Below are positions 35,746 through 47,626 of a DNA stretch of 64,000 bases, piece after piece. Origin of the DNA: an uncultured Thiothrix sp. (lineage in GTDB: Bacteria; Pseudomonadota; Gammaproteobacteria; Thiotrichales; Thiotrichaceae); the NCBI RefSeq assembly GCF_937873765.1, contig NZ_CALMZC010000054.1, positions 47,810-111,809 on the forward strand, given 5' to 3'. Position 1 is the stretch's first letter. Each line of letters begins with the position of its first letter. Both the position numbers and the translations under genes were made by a program. The notes beneath the pieces were generated by a model. The model saw nothing but the letters and a program-made list of their open reading frames with translations. It did not search any database and had not been told where the DNA came from.

Positions 35746-37199
35746 AGTGATGCTCCCTTAATAGCGGGGTATAATTGTTGATAACGCTGATAAGCCTCGC
35801 TAAAGGCTTGAATATAATCGGTCTCTGGTTCAATAGTTTGCGCAACTTTAGGCATGGTTAAAATTTCCAAGGGATGGACTTGGGTCGTGGCAATTAATGC
35901 TAAACGCGCTGCTCCAAATGCTGCTCCAAAATCACCCTCTGCGGGCAAATCAATCGGTAGATTTAACGTGGTGGCTAAGATTTTCAGCCAATAATGCGAA
36001 CGTGAACCACCACCTACAGCCGTAACACGCTCTAATTCCGTGCCAGCGGCTTTTAGTGCGCTTAGATTATCGCGAATCGCAAAACCTACACCCTCCAATA
36101 CCGCTTGGGTTAAATCTTGTTGCTGATCCGCATGGCTCAAACCAATAAACGCACCACGTACCTTAGCATCATTGTGTGGTGTGCGTTCACCCGATAAATA
36201 AGGTAAAAAACATACTTTGCTAGGCGCTTTTAAGTGCTCGCCTAAAGCTTGAGTCAATGCTGCAGGCGTTTGATTAGCAATCTGCGCATACCAATTTAAT
36301 GAGTCGGTAGCAGATAAAATAACACCCATTTGATGCCAAGTATTCGGGATGGCATGACAGAAGGTATGCACGGCACTCGCCGGATTGGGTAGATAGCTTG
36401 CGGTCGCTGCAAAGAGCACCCCAGAAGTACCTAAGGAGACAAAAGCCCTGCCCGCCGCCACCGTGCCCATCCCACAAGCAGCCGCAGCATTATCACCAGC
36501 GCCACCTGCAACTACCACACGCTGTTTAATCCCCCAACGCTCAGCTAAGTGTGGATGCAAATAACCACTGACCTCAGTACCTTCAATTGCTTGTGGCATC
36601 TGCTCAAGATGCATACTACTTGCAGCTAATAATTCTGGCGACCATGCACGCTTAGCGACATCGAGCCACGCAGTACCCGCTGCATCTGACATATCAGAGA
36701 CATATTCGCCCGTTAACCACCAACGCACATAATCTTTAGGTAACAGCACTTTATGGACTTGAGCAAAAATAGCTGGCTCATGTTTTTGTACCCAAACTAA
36801 CTTAGATGCAGTAAACCCCGGGAAAACGATATTGCCAGACAAGTCTCGGAAAATAGGCTTAGCATCTAACTCAGCCGCCTCAAGATAACTACGAGTATCA
36901 TTCCAAAGAATACAGGGGCGCAAGACTTGATTCTGAGCATTGATCAAGGTTGCACCATGCATATGCCCTGATAAAGCTAAACCCTGTACATCCGCCATTG
37001 CCTGTGGATGGGCTTGCTGTAAAGCTTGTAAGGCTTGGTCAATAGTGCCTAGCCAATCCGCAGGGTCTTGCTCAGACCAACCTGAATACGGACGGAATAC
37101 TTCTAGTGCTTGACTGCTTGAGCCGAGTATCTGTTGTTGCTCATTCATTAAGACCGCTTTGATACTGGATGTCCCTAAATCGATCCCCAGCAAATGCAT
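35742..37199 (-). CDS. xylB: Xylulokinase
   Basis: A 485-residue FGGY-family kinase phosphorylating D-xylulose to xylulose 5-phosphate. The N-terminal phosphate loop [14 protein letters not shown], the substrate region [10 protein letters not shown], and [14 protein letters not shown] are visible. ATG 37199 is chosen because AGGGGAG lies upstream; an earlier ATG at 37223 adds eight unrelated residues. First gene of xylB-xylA-chelatase, divergent from an SH3b protein gene. Confidence 0.95.
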   Translation of the reverse strand: MHLLGIDLGTSSIKAVLMNEQQQILGSSSQALEVFRPYSGWSEQDPADWLGTIDQALQALQQAHPQAMADVQGLALSGHMHGATLINAQNQVLRPCILWNDTRSYLEAAELDAKPIFRDLSGNIVFPGFTASKLVWVQKHEPAIFAQVHKVLLPKDYVRWWLTGEYVSDMSDAAGTAWLDVAKRAWSPELLAASSMHLEQMPQAIEGTEVSGYLHPHLAERWGIKQRVVVAGGAGDNAAAACGMGTVAAGRAFVSLGTSGVLFAATASYLPNPASAVHTFCHAIPNTWHQMGVILSATDSLNWYAQIANQTPAALTQALGEHLKAPSKVCFLPYLSGERTPHNDAKVRGAFIGLSHADQQQDLTQAVLEGVGFAIRDNLSALKAAGTELERVTAVGGGSRSHYWLKILATTLNLPIDLPAEGDFGAAFGAARLALIATTQVHPLEILTMPKVAQTIEPETDYIQAFSEAYQRYQQLYPAIKGASL

Positions 37200-37371
37200 G
37201 GTGGTTACTCCCCTTATCCTCAAAAGCTGCTAACAGTAGAAATCGGATTGTGGCTCAGTTGAACTAGATTGAGCAACAGTCTGTCATAAACTCAGCAAAC
37301 CGCGCTAAACTAGAGGTTATTTAGCCTTGAACCTATCACTTTTACCATCTTTTATCGAGGAGAGCCTTGTG

Positions 37372-38115
37372 ATGAAACGGACTTTAGTGCTAGCTGTTGC
37401 TGGCTTAATCAGCATGACTGCTAACAGTAGCTATGCGGCCAATACCACCGTTACTGCGAATGCAGCTCCGACAGCGACTGCGCCTATTAATTTGAGTACC
37501 AATACAGCAGCAGCGCCTGCTACCACAAGTCTAAGTCGCGTGTATGCAGTATCCAAAGTTGCGCCTGATGATGGTTTAAATATGCGTACCCAACCCGGCA
37601 CAGGTGGCAGTGTGGTAGCCGTATTACCCGCGAATGCAAAAGGTTTAATCGGCCTAGGTCAGGAACAGAAATCGGGTAATTCAATCTGGGTTAAAGTCGC
37701 GTGGGCAGGCCAGCAAGGTTGGGTGAATAAATATTATTTGCGCGAAGATGTGGACACTGTGGACTACAATCCAGCCAAACCTAAACCTGTGGTCAAACCT
37801 GAAGTGGTGATGCAGTGCGGTGGAACTGAACCCTTCTGGAGTATGAGTGTGAGTGAGCGTGAAATGAAGGTAAATATTATGGGTGGCGCGCAATTTACTG
37901 TGCCTGTGAATATGCGTCAACAATCTGCTAATAGCACTACTATTGCGGTGGTGGCAGGTGCGCGGGGCAATGCGTCAACCACGGCTTTTTTAGAGAAAGT
38001 TGAAGATTGCAGCGATGGTATGTCTGATAAAAACTATCCTTACACCGTAACTGCTGTATTAAATGGTCAGAAAGTCATGTCTGGCTGTTGCTCTTTGGTG
38101 ACCCTTTCCAAATAA
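37372..38115 (+). CDS. Secreted SH3b protein with COG3650-like C-terminal domain
   Basis: A 247-residue exported protein. The signal peptide ends SSYAA. An Ala/Thr-rich spacer leads to an SH3 type-3 domain (about 48-115: DDGLNMRTQPGTGGSVV, GWVNKYYLRE). The C-terminal ~100 residues begin CGGTEPFWSMSVSE, a motif I associate with COG3650-type uncharacterised proteins, and include a CC pair near the end (MSGCCSLV). GAGGAGAG upstream favours ATG 37372 over the earlier in-frame TTG at 37327. Function unknown; periplasmic wall binding is plausible. Confidence 0.8.
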   Translation: MKRTLVLAVAGLISMTANSSYAANTTVTANAAPTATAPINLSTNTAAAPATTSLSRVYAVSKVAPDDGLNMRTQPGTGGSVVAVLPANAKGLIGLGQEQKSGNSIWVKVAWAGQQGWVNKYYLREDVDTVDYNPAKPKPVVKPEVVMQCGGTEPFWSMSVSEREMKVNIMGGAQFTVPVNMRQQSANSTTIAVVAGARGNASTTAFLEKVEDCSDGMSDKNYPYTVTAVLNGQKVMSGCCSLVTLSK

Positions 38116-38123
38116 GACTTTAC

Positions 38124-38876
38124 ATGTTTAAGCAAAATAACCGACCTAGTTTGTTATGTATTGCCCATCGCGGTGCGATGGGGCATGCGCCTGAAAATAC
38201 GATTGCTTCCATTCGTAAAGCCCTAGAACTGGGCGCACCTTGCATTGAAATCGATGTGTATTGTGTGAATGGCAATTTGCTAGTGATTCACGATGAACGC
38301 TTAGAACGTACTACCAATGGTAAAGGCAAGCTAAACGAGCATGATTTTGGCTATTTACGTTCCCTTGATGCAGGTCAAGGCGAGCGGATTCCGACCCTTG
38401 CTGAGGTTTGCGGAGAAATAGATGGTAAAGCTTGCCTGAATATTGAATTAAAAGGCCATAATGTCGCAGCGGATGTGGTGTATTTCATTCAAACTATGCT
38501 CCATCCTGAGATTAGTAGCTGGCGGCGCGAGCAACTCCTGATTTCCTCCTTTGATCATCGCGCTTTGCAACAAGTGCGACGTTTAGACCCTAGCTTAAAT
38601 ATTGCTGCCTTGGGTTATTCCATTCCTGTCGGTCATGCCCAGTTTGCAGAAGATTTAGGTGCGATTGCCGTGAATCCTTCGTTAGAACTGATTGATCAAG
38701 CCTATGTAGACGATGCGCATGCACGGGGTTTAAAAGTGTATGTCTATACCGTTAATGAACTAGAAGACCTTCAAGCAATGGTTGAACTAGGGGTGGATGG
38801 AGTGTTTACTAACTATCCTGAACGGGTGCTAGAGCAGTATGCTCAGCCAGAGATGAGCAAAGGCTGGGCGAGTTAA
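38124..38876 (+). CDS. Glycerophosphodiester phosphodiesterase
   Basis: A 250-residue UgpQ/GlpQ-type TIM-barrel enzyme that hydrolyses glycerophosphodiesters to glycerol 3-phosphate and an alcohol. Catalytic signatures are HRGAMGHAPENT (near residue 16) and the metal-binding EIDVYCVNGNLLVIHDERLE-type block. There is no signal peptide, so it is cytosolic like UgpQ. It starts eight bases after the SH3b gene stops and may be co-transcribed with it. Confidence 0.93.
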   Translation: MFKQNNRPSLLCIAHRGAMGHAPENTIASIRKALELGAPCIEIDVYCVNGNLLVIHDERLERTTNGKGKLNEHDFGYLRSLDAGQGERIPTLAEVCGEIDGKACLNIELKGHNVAADVVYFIQTMLHPEISSWRREQLLISSFDHRALQQVRRLDPSLNIAALGYSIPVGHAQFAEDLGAIAVNPSLELIDQAYVDDAHARGLKVYVYTVNELEDLQAMVELGVDGVFTNYPERVLEQYAQPEMSKGWAS

Positions 38877-39502
38877 TTCGCCCTAGCAAAGGCTAAAATC
38901 TCAAGCTAAGCAATTCATTTAGCTGGATTTTCTTGATTTAGGCAATCTAATCAGCGAGTAATGAGACGATCTTAAATAACCTGGGTTTACCATAAGCAAG
39001 TCACAGCCTTTTGTAGAATACTTCAGGGGATAATCATGTCCTAAAAACCTCTACGCAAGGCTACTACTGTTATGTTAACACGACTTTTCAGCGAGATAGG
39101 CGCTTGTTTTTTTGCCAACGCTTTTTACCCCACTGTCAAACCCGAGCAAAGCGTGTGGTTTAAGTTTGCATGAGGTCATGACAATTGGGGGCGTATTATC
39201 ATCAGTCGGATTGTCACATCTTCGAGTAGTACTACCTGCAGCAGGTTCAAGTCTATTTGAAGGCAGCTTTTCCTCAATTACCCAGCTACCAACGGTTTAT
39301 TGAGCCATGAATCCTTAAAACAGCTACTGGGATTACTTCAGAGTTTCACCTTCCACTTGCACTGCACTGATAAGTGGGTAACTTATGAGCGTGTACTACT
39401 CCAAGACCAATAAGGGCATGATAAGGTCATTAGCGAATATGTCGCTAGATCCCCTTTCACTCATTAAATACTTGCCCTTTTTTGCTAGGGCCAAGTTAAG
39501 GC
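38877..39502. other. Gene-poor region of ~630 bases
   Basis: No convincing gene is seen. A 63-codon frame (39112-39303, TTG start) has no ribosome site and no recognisable product. No tRNA, CRISPR or known small RNA signature was recognised. Several short inverted repeats occur, but no strong terminator. The right part leads into an FNR-type site for the hemerythrin gene. Confidence 0.5.
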
Positions 39503-39516
39503 TTGACCCAAATCAA
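39503..39516 (+). promoter_or_regulatory. FNR/Anr-type operator before the hemerythrin gene
   Basis: TTGACCCAAATCAA differs from the FNR consensus TTGAT-N4-ATCAA at one position. Its centre is about 40 bases before a start implied by the -10-like TTATGA at 39538-39543, the class II activator geometry. Control by oxygen is inferred. Confidence 0.62.
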
Positions 39517-39579
39517 CAGCTTCCTGTTGACTCCGATTTATGATGTTCGATTATTATTAAGTTTTTAGGAGCTGCTACC

Positions 39580-40113
39580 GTGAGCACCACGACAAGTCCA
39601 CTGGAGAATTTTTCCGGTTGCCATGATGGAATTCTCAAACATATACAACAATTAGATCAACTGGCTAGCTTAGTCGAGCAAGATAGTTCCAATTCGCAGG
39701 TAAAAGTCCTAGCTACTGAGCTAGAAGATTTCTATCATAAAGTGATCATTAATCATCACCAAGAAGAGGAGCAGGAGCTATTTACTGCAGTGCGCACTGC
39801 TTTGCATCCCGATCCCATCGATTTAGCGGATGCGAAATTACATATTGAGCGCTTAACCAAAGAACACCGCCAAATTGAAGCGTGGTGGCAAGACATTAAG
39901 CCTACCCTTAAAAAGCTGGCTAAAGGTAAAGCAGCGAATTTAGACAAAGTCATTGTTGAGCAAATTGTCACTCACTATGCAGCCCATGCTTTGTTTGAAG
40001 AAGCTGTCTTTTTGCCGTTAAGCGCCCGTTTATTAGATAAAAATGGCCTGTCTGCCTTGGGTTTGTCTTTACATATTCGTCATCAAGAACATTTGATACC
40101 AGCTTATATTTAA
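39580..40113 (+). CDS. Hemerythrin HHE-domain protein
   Basis: A 177-residue cytosolic protein with a four-helix diiron domain. Metal-binding histidine/glutamate positions are seen in CHDGILKHIQQL, HHQEEEQELF, LTKEHRQIEAWW and YAAHALFEEAVFLP. Such proteins bind O2 or NO, or act in iron-sulfur repair. GTG 39580 is used as the start because AGGAG lies eight bases upstream. The FNR-type site upstream suggests induction at low oxygen. Confidence 0.88.
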   Translation: MSTTTSPLENFSGCHDGILKHIQQLDQLASLVEQDSSNSQVKVLATELEDFYHKVIINHHQEEEQELFTAVRTALHPDPIDLADAKLHIERLTKEHRQIEAWWQDIKPTLKKLAKGKAANLDKVIVEQIVTHYAAHALFEEAVFLPLSARLLDKNGLSALGLSLHIRHQEHLIPAYI

Positions 40114-40251
40114 GCCGGTTAATGCTGTCGTTTAGGCTTGGGATTCAGCCTTAAAGCTGGATTCCCTCCGTCAAATAGCATAACCTTGTGCACCACACAA
40201 ATACAGTCACTGCACCCAGTAAGCCAGACTGATTATCCGACGGAGGACACT

Positions 40252-41778
40252 ATGACTATCATCAAGCAAGCTGACGTAATTGCCAGTGTAGCCGATGCGC
40301 TGCAATATATTTCTTACTATCACCCGAAAGATTTTGTCGATGCCATGTATGCTGCTTGGCAACGTGAAGAGTCTCCTGCCGCGAAAGATGCGATTACCCA
40401 GATTTTGGTGAATTCCCGCATGTGTGCTGAAGGTAAACGCCCGATTTGCCAAGATACTGGCATTGTCACGGTGTTTGTGAAAGTCGGGATGAAGGTACAA
40501 TGGGAAGGTGATATGAGTGTCACCGATATGATTAACGAAGGCGTGCGCCAAGCCTATCTCTGGCCAGATAATGTGCTGCGCGCTTCGATTCTCTCCGATC
40601 CTGCTGGTGCGCGTAAGAATACCAAAGACAATACTCCAGCCGTGATTCACTATGAAATCGTCCCCGGCGATACGGTGTCGATTGATGTGGCTGCTAAAGG
40701 CGGTGGCTCTGAAAATAAATCGAAAATGGTGATGCTGAATCCTTCAGATAGCATTGTTGATTGGGTCTTAAAAACAGTGCCAACTATGGGTGCAGGTTGG
40801 TGTCCACCTGGTATGCTTGGGATTGGAATCGGCGGTACCGCTGAAAAAGCTGCTTTGATGGCGAAAGAAGTGCTAATGGAGCCTATCGATATTCAAGAGC
40901 TGATTGCTCGTGGCCCGAAAAATCGGGTTGAGGAATTACGCATTGAGTTATATCACAAAGTGAATGAACTAGGTTTGGGTGCACAAGGCTTAGGTGGTTT
41001 AACGACGGTGTTGGATGTGAAAATTATGGATTATCCAACCCATGCCGCTTCTTTGCCAGTTTGTATGATTCCAAACTGTGCCGCCACTCGCCATGCCCAT
41101 TTCACCTTAGATGGTTCAGGCCCTGCTTTCCAAACTCCACCGAGTTTAGAGGATTGGCCAGAAATGACTTATGTCGCGGGGGAAAGTTCCCGCCGGGTGA
41201 ATTTAGATACGGTTACCCCAGACGCGGTGAAAACTTGGAAGCCGGGCGAAGTTTTATTACTTTCCGGCAAAATGTTGACGGGTCGTGATGCCGCGCATAA
41301 GCGTATGGTTGATATGCTGAATAAGGGTGAAAAGCTGCCAGTTGATCTGAAAGGGCGCTTTATTTACTACGTAGGCCCTGTTGATCCAGTGCGTGATGAA
41401 GTGGTCGGGCCTGCCGGTCCAACAACGGCTACGCGCATGGATAAGTTCACGCGGCAGATTCTGCAGGAAACGGGCTTATTGGGCATGATCGGTAAATCTG
41501 AGCGTGGTCCCGTCGCGATTGATGCCATTAAAGAGTTTAGTGCGGTGTATTTAATGGCCGTAGGTGGTGCTGCTTATTTAGTTTCCAAGGCAATTACAGG
41601 GTCAAAAACACTCGCTTTCCCTGAATTGGGTATGGAAGCGATTTATGAGTTTGAAGTCAAAGATATGCCCGTCACTGTAGCGGTAGATAGCCAAGGTGAG
41701 TCGGTACACACTACAGGCCCTGCTAAATGGCATCATATTATTGAGCAGAAAATCGCCGCCCATACGTTAAAAAGCTGA
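40252..41778 (+). CDS. fumA: Fumarate hydratase, class I ([4Fe-4S])
   Basis: A 508-residue iron-sulfur fumarase interconverting fumarate and malate. The N-terminal domain contains the cluster ligands (CQDTG near residue 67; MIPNCAATRHAHF; GWCPPGMLGIGIGG), and the C-terminal domain carries KMLTGRDAAHKRM and GPTTATRMDKF. The two-domain length matches the FumA/FumB type. ATG 40252 has GGAGG upstream; the frame continues 5' but without support. The enzyme is oxygen-sensitive in relatives. Confidence 0.94.
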   Translation: MTIIKQADVIASVADALQYISYYHPKDFVDAMYAAWQREESPAAKDAITQILVNSRMCAEGKRPICQDTGIVTVFVKVGMKVQWEGDMSVTDMINEGVRQAYLWPDNVLRASILSDPAGARKNTKDNTPAVIHYEIVPGDTVSIDVAAKGGGSENKSKMVMLNPSDSIVDWVLKTVPTMGAGWCPPGMLGIGIGGTAEKAALMAKEVLMEPIDIQELIARGPKNRVEELRIELYHKVNELGLGAQGLGGLTTVLDVKIMDYPTHAASLPVCMIPNCAATRHAHFTLDGSGPAFQTPPSLEDWPEMTYVAGESSRRVNLDTVTPDAVKTWKPGEVLLLSGKMLTGRDAAHKRMVDMLNKGEKLPVDLKGRFIYYVGPVDPVRDEVVGPAGPTTATRMDKFTRQILQETGLLGMIGKSERGPVAIDAIKEFSAVYLMAVGGAAYLVSKAITGSKTLAFPELGMEAIYEFEVKDMPVTVAVDSQGESVHTTGPAKWHHIIEQKIAAHTLKS

Positions 41779-41865
41779 ACATTGCTAGAAAATTTGATAG
41801 GCTAAGTCCATGTTTCATCCCTTGCTCCTTTCAGTTGGGTGGGGGATATTTTTTGAGGAAAAGCC

Positions 41866-42207
41866 TTGAGCAGTTCACGTATCTACCGTATTTCTTTTGC
41901 TAACCATAATAAGATTTACGAAGTTTTCGCTAAGCAAGTCTATGAATCTGATTTATATGGTTTTATTGCTATTGAAGAACTGGTTTTTGGTTCACAAAGC
42001 GAATTAGTTATTGATCCCGCCGAAGAGCGCCTCAAATCTGAATTCGCATCGGTGAATCGTACCTTCATTCCGTTGCACGCGATTATTCGCATTGATGAGG
42101 TTGAAAAACCTGGGGTAAGTAAAATCCATGCTTTAGATGGAGGAAAAACCAGTAATGTTAGTCCATTTGCGCGCCCACGTACTTCGGGAGATAAAACTAG
42201 CGACTAG
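41866..42207 (+). CDS. DUF1820-family protein
   Basis: A 113-residue cytosolic protein matching DUF1820 (IYRISFANHNKIYEVFAKQV, YGFIAIEELVFG, FIPLHAIIRIDEV), a small family of gammaproteobacteria with no assigned function. The start is TTG, preceded by GAGGAAAA. It is followed by a terminator. Confidence 0.88.
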   Translation: MSSSRIYRISFANHNKIYEVFAKQVYESDLYGFIAIEELVFGSQSELVIDPAEERLKSEFASVNRTFIPLHAIIRIDEVEKPGVSKIHALDGGKTSNVSPFARPRTSGDKTSD

Positions 42208-42239
42208 CCCCTAGCCTTAGTTGTTATTCGATTCTAGAT

Positions 42240-42272
42240 AAAGCCTTGCTACTCGGTTATCAAGGCTTTTTC
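42240..42272 (+). terminator. Intrinsic terminator after the DUF1820 gene
   Basis: AAGCCTTG (42241-42248) pairs with CAAGGCTT (42261-42268), followed by T residues. Confidence 0.8.
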
Positions 42273-42426
42273 GTTTTTGCAGAGCTGATTTAACGTATTA
42301 ACGGTTTTATTCTGCCTATCAAACTAAGTTTGCTTGTACTTCGTCTAGAGAACTTCATACTGGTTGTTAAGTTCTAAGCAGTGTGTTCAGACACTATCTA
42401 AATCGTTATAGGGGAGCAAGCCACTG

Positions 42427-43038
42427 ATGTTTCGCTATTTTCTACTCTTATTAATACTAGGTTTATCTGGCTGTGTCAGCCCGCAATACCAAACTAATTA
42501 TCGTTTAACTCCACCACCTGCGGGCGCAGGCAAAGTTTGCTTAACGCGTTGTGATGCTGCTTTAGGGAAATGTAAGCAGCAATGTGCTGCTAAAACCAGT
42601 CAGTGTCTAGCCAAGGCTCGAATGCAAGCACAACAGGAGTTGCCTATTCTACTGGGTGCTTGGGAGCGTGATATGCAGGTTTGGGAAAAAGCGATGGAAC
42701 GCTATGAAACCGATTTACGTTTCTGGGAAATGGAAATGCGCCAGCGGCGTTTAATGCGTGACTTACAGCGCGATTTGCAGCGCTGTCGTCCGAGTGAGCG
42801 CAATTGTACACGTATCCCACGGCATTATGGAGGCCTAGCTTATCCTGATGATTGGGATCGCCCCGATGCACCGGTGCCAGCTCCTAAGCGCCCTACTTTA
42901 GAATCAGAAACAACACGGATTCAAGCCGAAACTTGTCCTAAAGATTGTGGCTGTGATCAAACTTATCGGCAGTGCTATGGAAGTTGCGGTGGAAATGTTC
43001 AGCCTTATCAAGTTTGTGTGAAGAATTGCACTGGGTAG
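42427..43038 (+). CDS. Cysteine-rich CX3C lipoprotein, unknown function
   Basis: A 203-residue lipoprotein (lipobox LSGC, Cys16). After the anchor an N-terminal block reads C-x3-C-x6-C-x3-C-x6-C (CLTRC...CKQQC...C). A long charged helix rich in Trp, Met, Glu and Arg follows (about 70-120), then a second block C-x3-C-x1-C-x6-C-x3-C-x9-C-x3-C (CPKDC, CYGSC, CVKNC). The paired CX3C units resemble helical-hairpin folds closed by disulfides, but I recognise no family. A good ribosome site (GGGGAG) precedes the ATG. Confidence 0.8.
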   Translation: MFRYFLLLLILGLSGCVSPQYQTNYRLTPPPAGAGKVCLTRCDAALGKCKQQCAAKTSQCLAKARMQAQQELPILLGAWERDMQVWEKAMERYETDLRFWEMEMRQRRLMRDLQRDLQRCRPSERNCTRIPRHYGGLAYPDDWDRPDAPVPAPKRPTLESETTRIQAETCPKDCGCDQTYRQCYGSCGGNVQPYQVCVKNCTG

Positions 43039-43079
43039 CTGGTAATCAGTGGGTAAGCTTTGTATCCTTCGCGTTTTAG

Positions 43080-45704
<2,625 letters not shown>

Positions 45705-45705
45705 G

Positions 45706-46218
45706 GTGTGGTTAAACGTATTAAAAAAGCTACTTAGCCTGCTGCTTGTGCTAAGTCTAGCAGCCTGTGCCGGTTTTCAGTTAAGAGGGGCTGATTCCGC
45801 TTTATTGACTCCGCTTAAAGGCCAACAAGTTTTGATACAAGGGCTAGATTCTAAAATTAGTTTTGGCAGTAAGTTGAGCAGTGCTTTAGAACAAGCGGGT
45901 GCGGGTGTGGCTACCGACTCACCCGCTACTGTGCAATTGACTATTACCTATTTAAAAGAAGATAAAATTGCTACGGCCTATTCAGCAGCGCGCCAAGTGC
46001 GGGAGTTTAATCATTTTTTAGATTTGCGTTTTAGCGCTGAGGCTAAGGCTAATCCCCAGCTAAAGCCATTAGAGTCTTCAATTCGTGTCGAGCGTAACCA
46101 AATCTATGATAGTCGTTATGTTTTGGGTGTGAGTGAGGAAGAACGCAGCATTCAAGCTGAATTAGAGACTGAAGCCGCACGTCTACTAACCTTACGCTTG
46201 GCAGCACTTATGCCATAA
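45706..46218 (+). CDS. lptE: LPS-assembly lipoprotein LptE
   Basis: A 170-residue outer-membrane lipoprotein (lipobox LAAC) that plugs the LptD barrel during lipopolysaccharide insertion. GFQLRG after the lipidated Cys is typical of LptE. The start is a GTG two bases after the leuS stop. In many relatives holA follows; here a CoA-transferase gene comes next. Confidence 0.92.
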   Translation: MWLNVLKKLLSLLLVLSLAACAGFQLRGADSALLTPLKGQQVLIQGLDSKISFGSKLSSALEQAGAGVATDSPATVQLTITYLKEDKIATAYSAARQVREFNHFLDLRFSAEAKANPQLKPLESSIRVERNQIYDSRYVLGVSEEERSIQAELETEAARLLTLRLAALMP

Positions 46219-46300
46219 ACTAGCAATTTCCATTCAACAGTTTGTCATCTTTGCTTTTTACAATCTTAATTCAATAATTAATTTAAGAGCCTGATTGTTC

Positions 46301-47626
46301 ATGACGATTTTATGTTCTACTCCTGAGGAAGCTTTCGCTTGTCTGCGTTCTGGTGACCGCATTTGGTGTCATTCAATGGCAGCCACACCTTATAGCTTAT
46401 TTAAAGCTTTAGCTCGACAAGTGCAACACTTGAATAATATTGAGCTGCTGCAATTACATTTAGAAAATGCTGAAGCCATCTGTATACCTGAAGTAGATGG
46501 ATATTTGCGTCATCGTTGCTATTTTGTCAGTAGTAGTACACGCCAATTAGTGAATCAAGGTAAAGCAGATTATGTGCCGATGTTTCTTTCCGAAATTCCC
46601 AAGTTATTTCGGCGTGGTGAGCAAGTCATTGATGTAGCTTTAATTCAAGTTTCGCCCCCTGATCAGCATGGTAATTGTTCTTTAGGGGTGTCAGTGGAGG
46701 CAACTTTAGCCGCCTGTCGAGCTGCAAAAACAGTGATTGCACAAATTAACCCACAGATGCCGCGTACTCATGGTGATAGCGTCATTCCATTCAAAGCAAT
46801 TGATTATGCACTAGAACTAAGTAGTCCTTTGCCTAGCCATACGCCACCTGTTATCAGCGAGGTTTATCAGCAGATTGGTTTACAGGTGGCTGAGTTGGTA
46901 AGAGATGGCGATTGTCTGCAAATGGGTATCGGTGCTATCCCTGATGCAGTTTTAACTTGCTTAGGTGGGCATCAAAATTTAGGGATTCATACCGAGATGT
47001 TTTCTGATGGAGTCTTGCCTCTAGTGGACAAGGGGGTAATTAATAATAGTCGCAAAGCCATTTACGTCGGGCGGATTGTTACAGGATTTGTACTAGGATC
47101 ACGCGCTTTATATGATTTTGTGGATGATAATCCGAATGTAGCATTCTTAGATATTGAGTATGTGAATAATCCATCGGTGATTCGGAAAAATCCACAAGTA
47201 TTATCGATCAATAGTGCGATTCAAATTGATCTCAGCGGTCAAGTTTGTGCCGATTCGATTGGTAAGCAGGTTTATTCAGGCTTTGGTGGACAAGTCGATT
47301 TTGTGACGGGTGCACAACTTTCCAAAGGGGGGCGTTCGATTATTGCTTTACCTTCCACTGCATTACAAGGTAAGCAGTCGCGTATTGTACCGATGTTAAA
47401 TCAGGGCGCGGGGGTCGTAACTTCACGTGCACAGGTCGATCATATTGTCACTGAATATGGGATTGCTTCTTTACGTGGCTGTAGTCTACGCGAGCGTGCG
47501 CAGAAACTAATTAATATTGCTCATCCGAAGTTTCGAGAAGAACTAGCTGCGCAAGTATTCAAACTTAATTCAAGGGTCATAAGGCCGAGTATTCCGCAAT
47601 CCGCCAGCCTAAGCACGAGCTGCTAG
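46301..47626 (+). CDS. Acetyl-CoA hydrolase/4-hydroxybutyrate CoA-transferase family protein
   Basis: A 441-residue class I CoA-transferase of the Cat1/AbfT type. The catalytic Glu is expected in IHTEMFSDGVLPL, and GYSGFGGQVDFVTGA-like text (YSGFGGQVDFVTGA) and EYGIASLRGCSLRERA are family motifs. It swaps CoA between carboxylates such as acetate, butyrate or succinate; the substrate is not clear. ATG 46301 is preferred over TTG 46295. Its last 50 bases overlap the 3' end of the converging recD gene. Confidence 0.88.
   Translation: MTILCSTPEEAFACLRSGDRIWCHSMAATPYSLFKALARQVQHLNNIELLQLHLENAEAICIPEVDGYLRHRCYFVSSSTRQLVNQGKADYVPMFLSEIPKLFRRGEQVIDVALIQVSPPDQHGNCSLGVSVEATLAACRAAKTVIAQINPQMPRTHGDSVIPFKAIDYALELSSPLPSHTPPVISEVYQQIGLQVAELVRDGDCLQMGIGAIPDAVLTCLGGHQNLGIHTEMFSDGVLPLVDKGVINNSRKAIYVGRIVTGFVLGSRALYDFVDDNPNVAFLDIEYVNNPSVIRKNPQVLSINSAIQIDLSGQVCADSIGKQVYSGFGGQVDFVTGAQLSKGGRSIIALPSTALQGKQSRIVPMLNQGAGVVTSRAQVDHIVTEYGIASLRGCSLRERAQKLINIAHPKFREELAAQVFKLNSRVIRPSIPQSASLSTSC

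Noticed and set aside
39112..39303. A 63-codon frame with a TTG start in the gap before the hemerythrin gene
   Set aside because: There is no ribosome site, no recognisable domain and no neighbour support; it is more likely chance.
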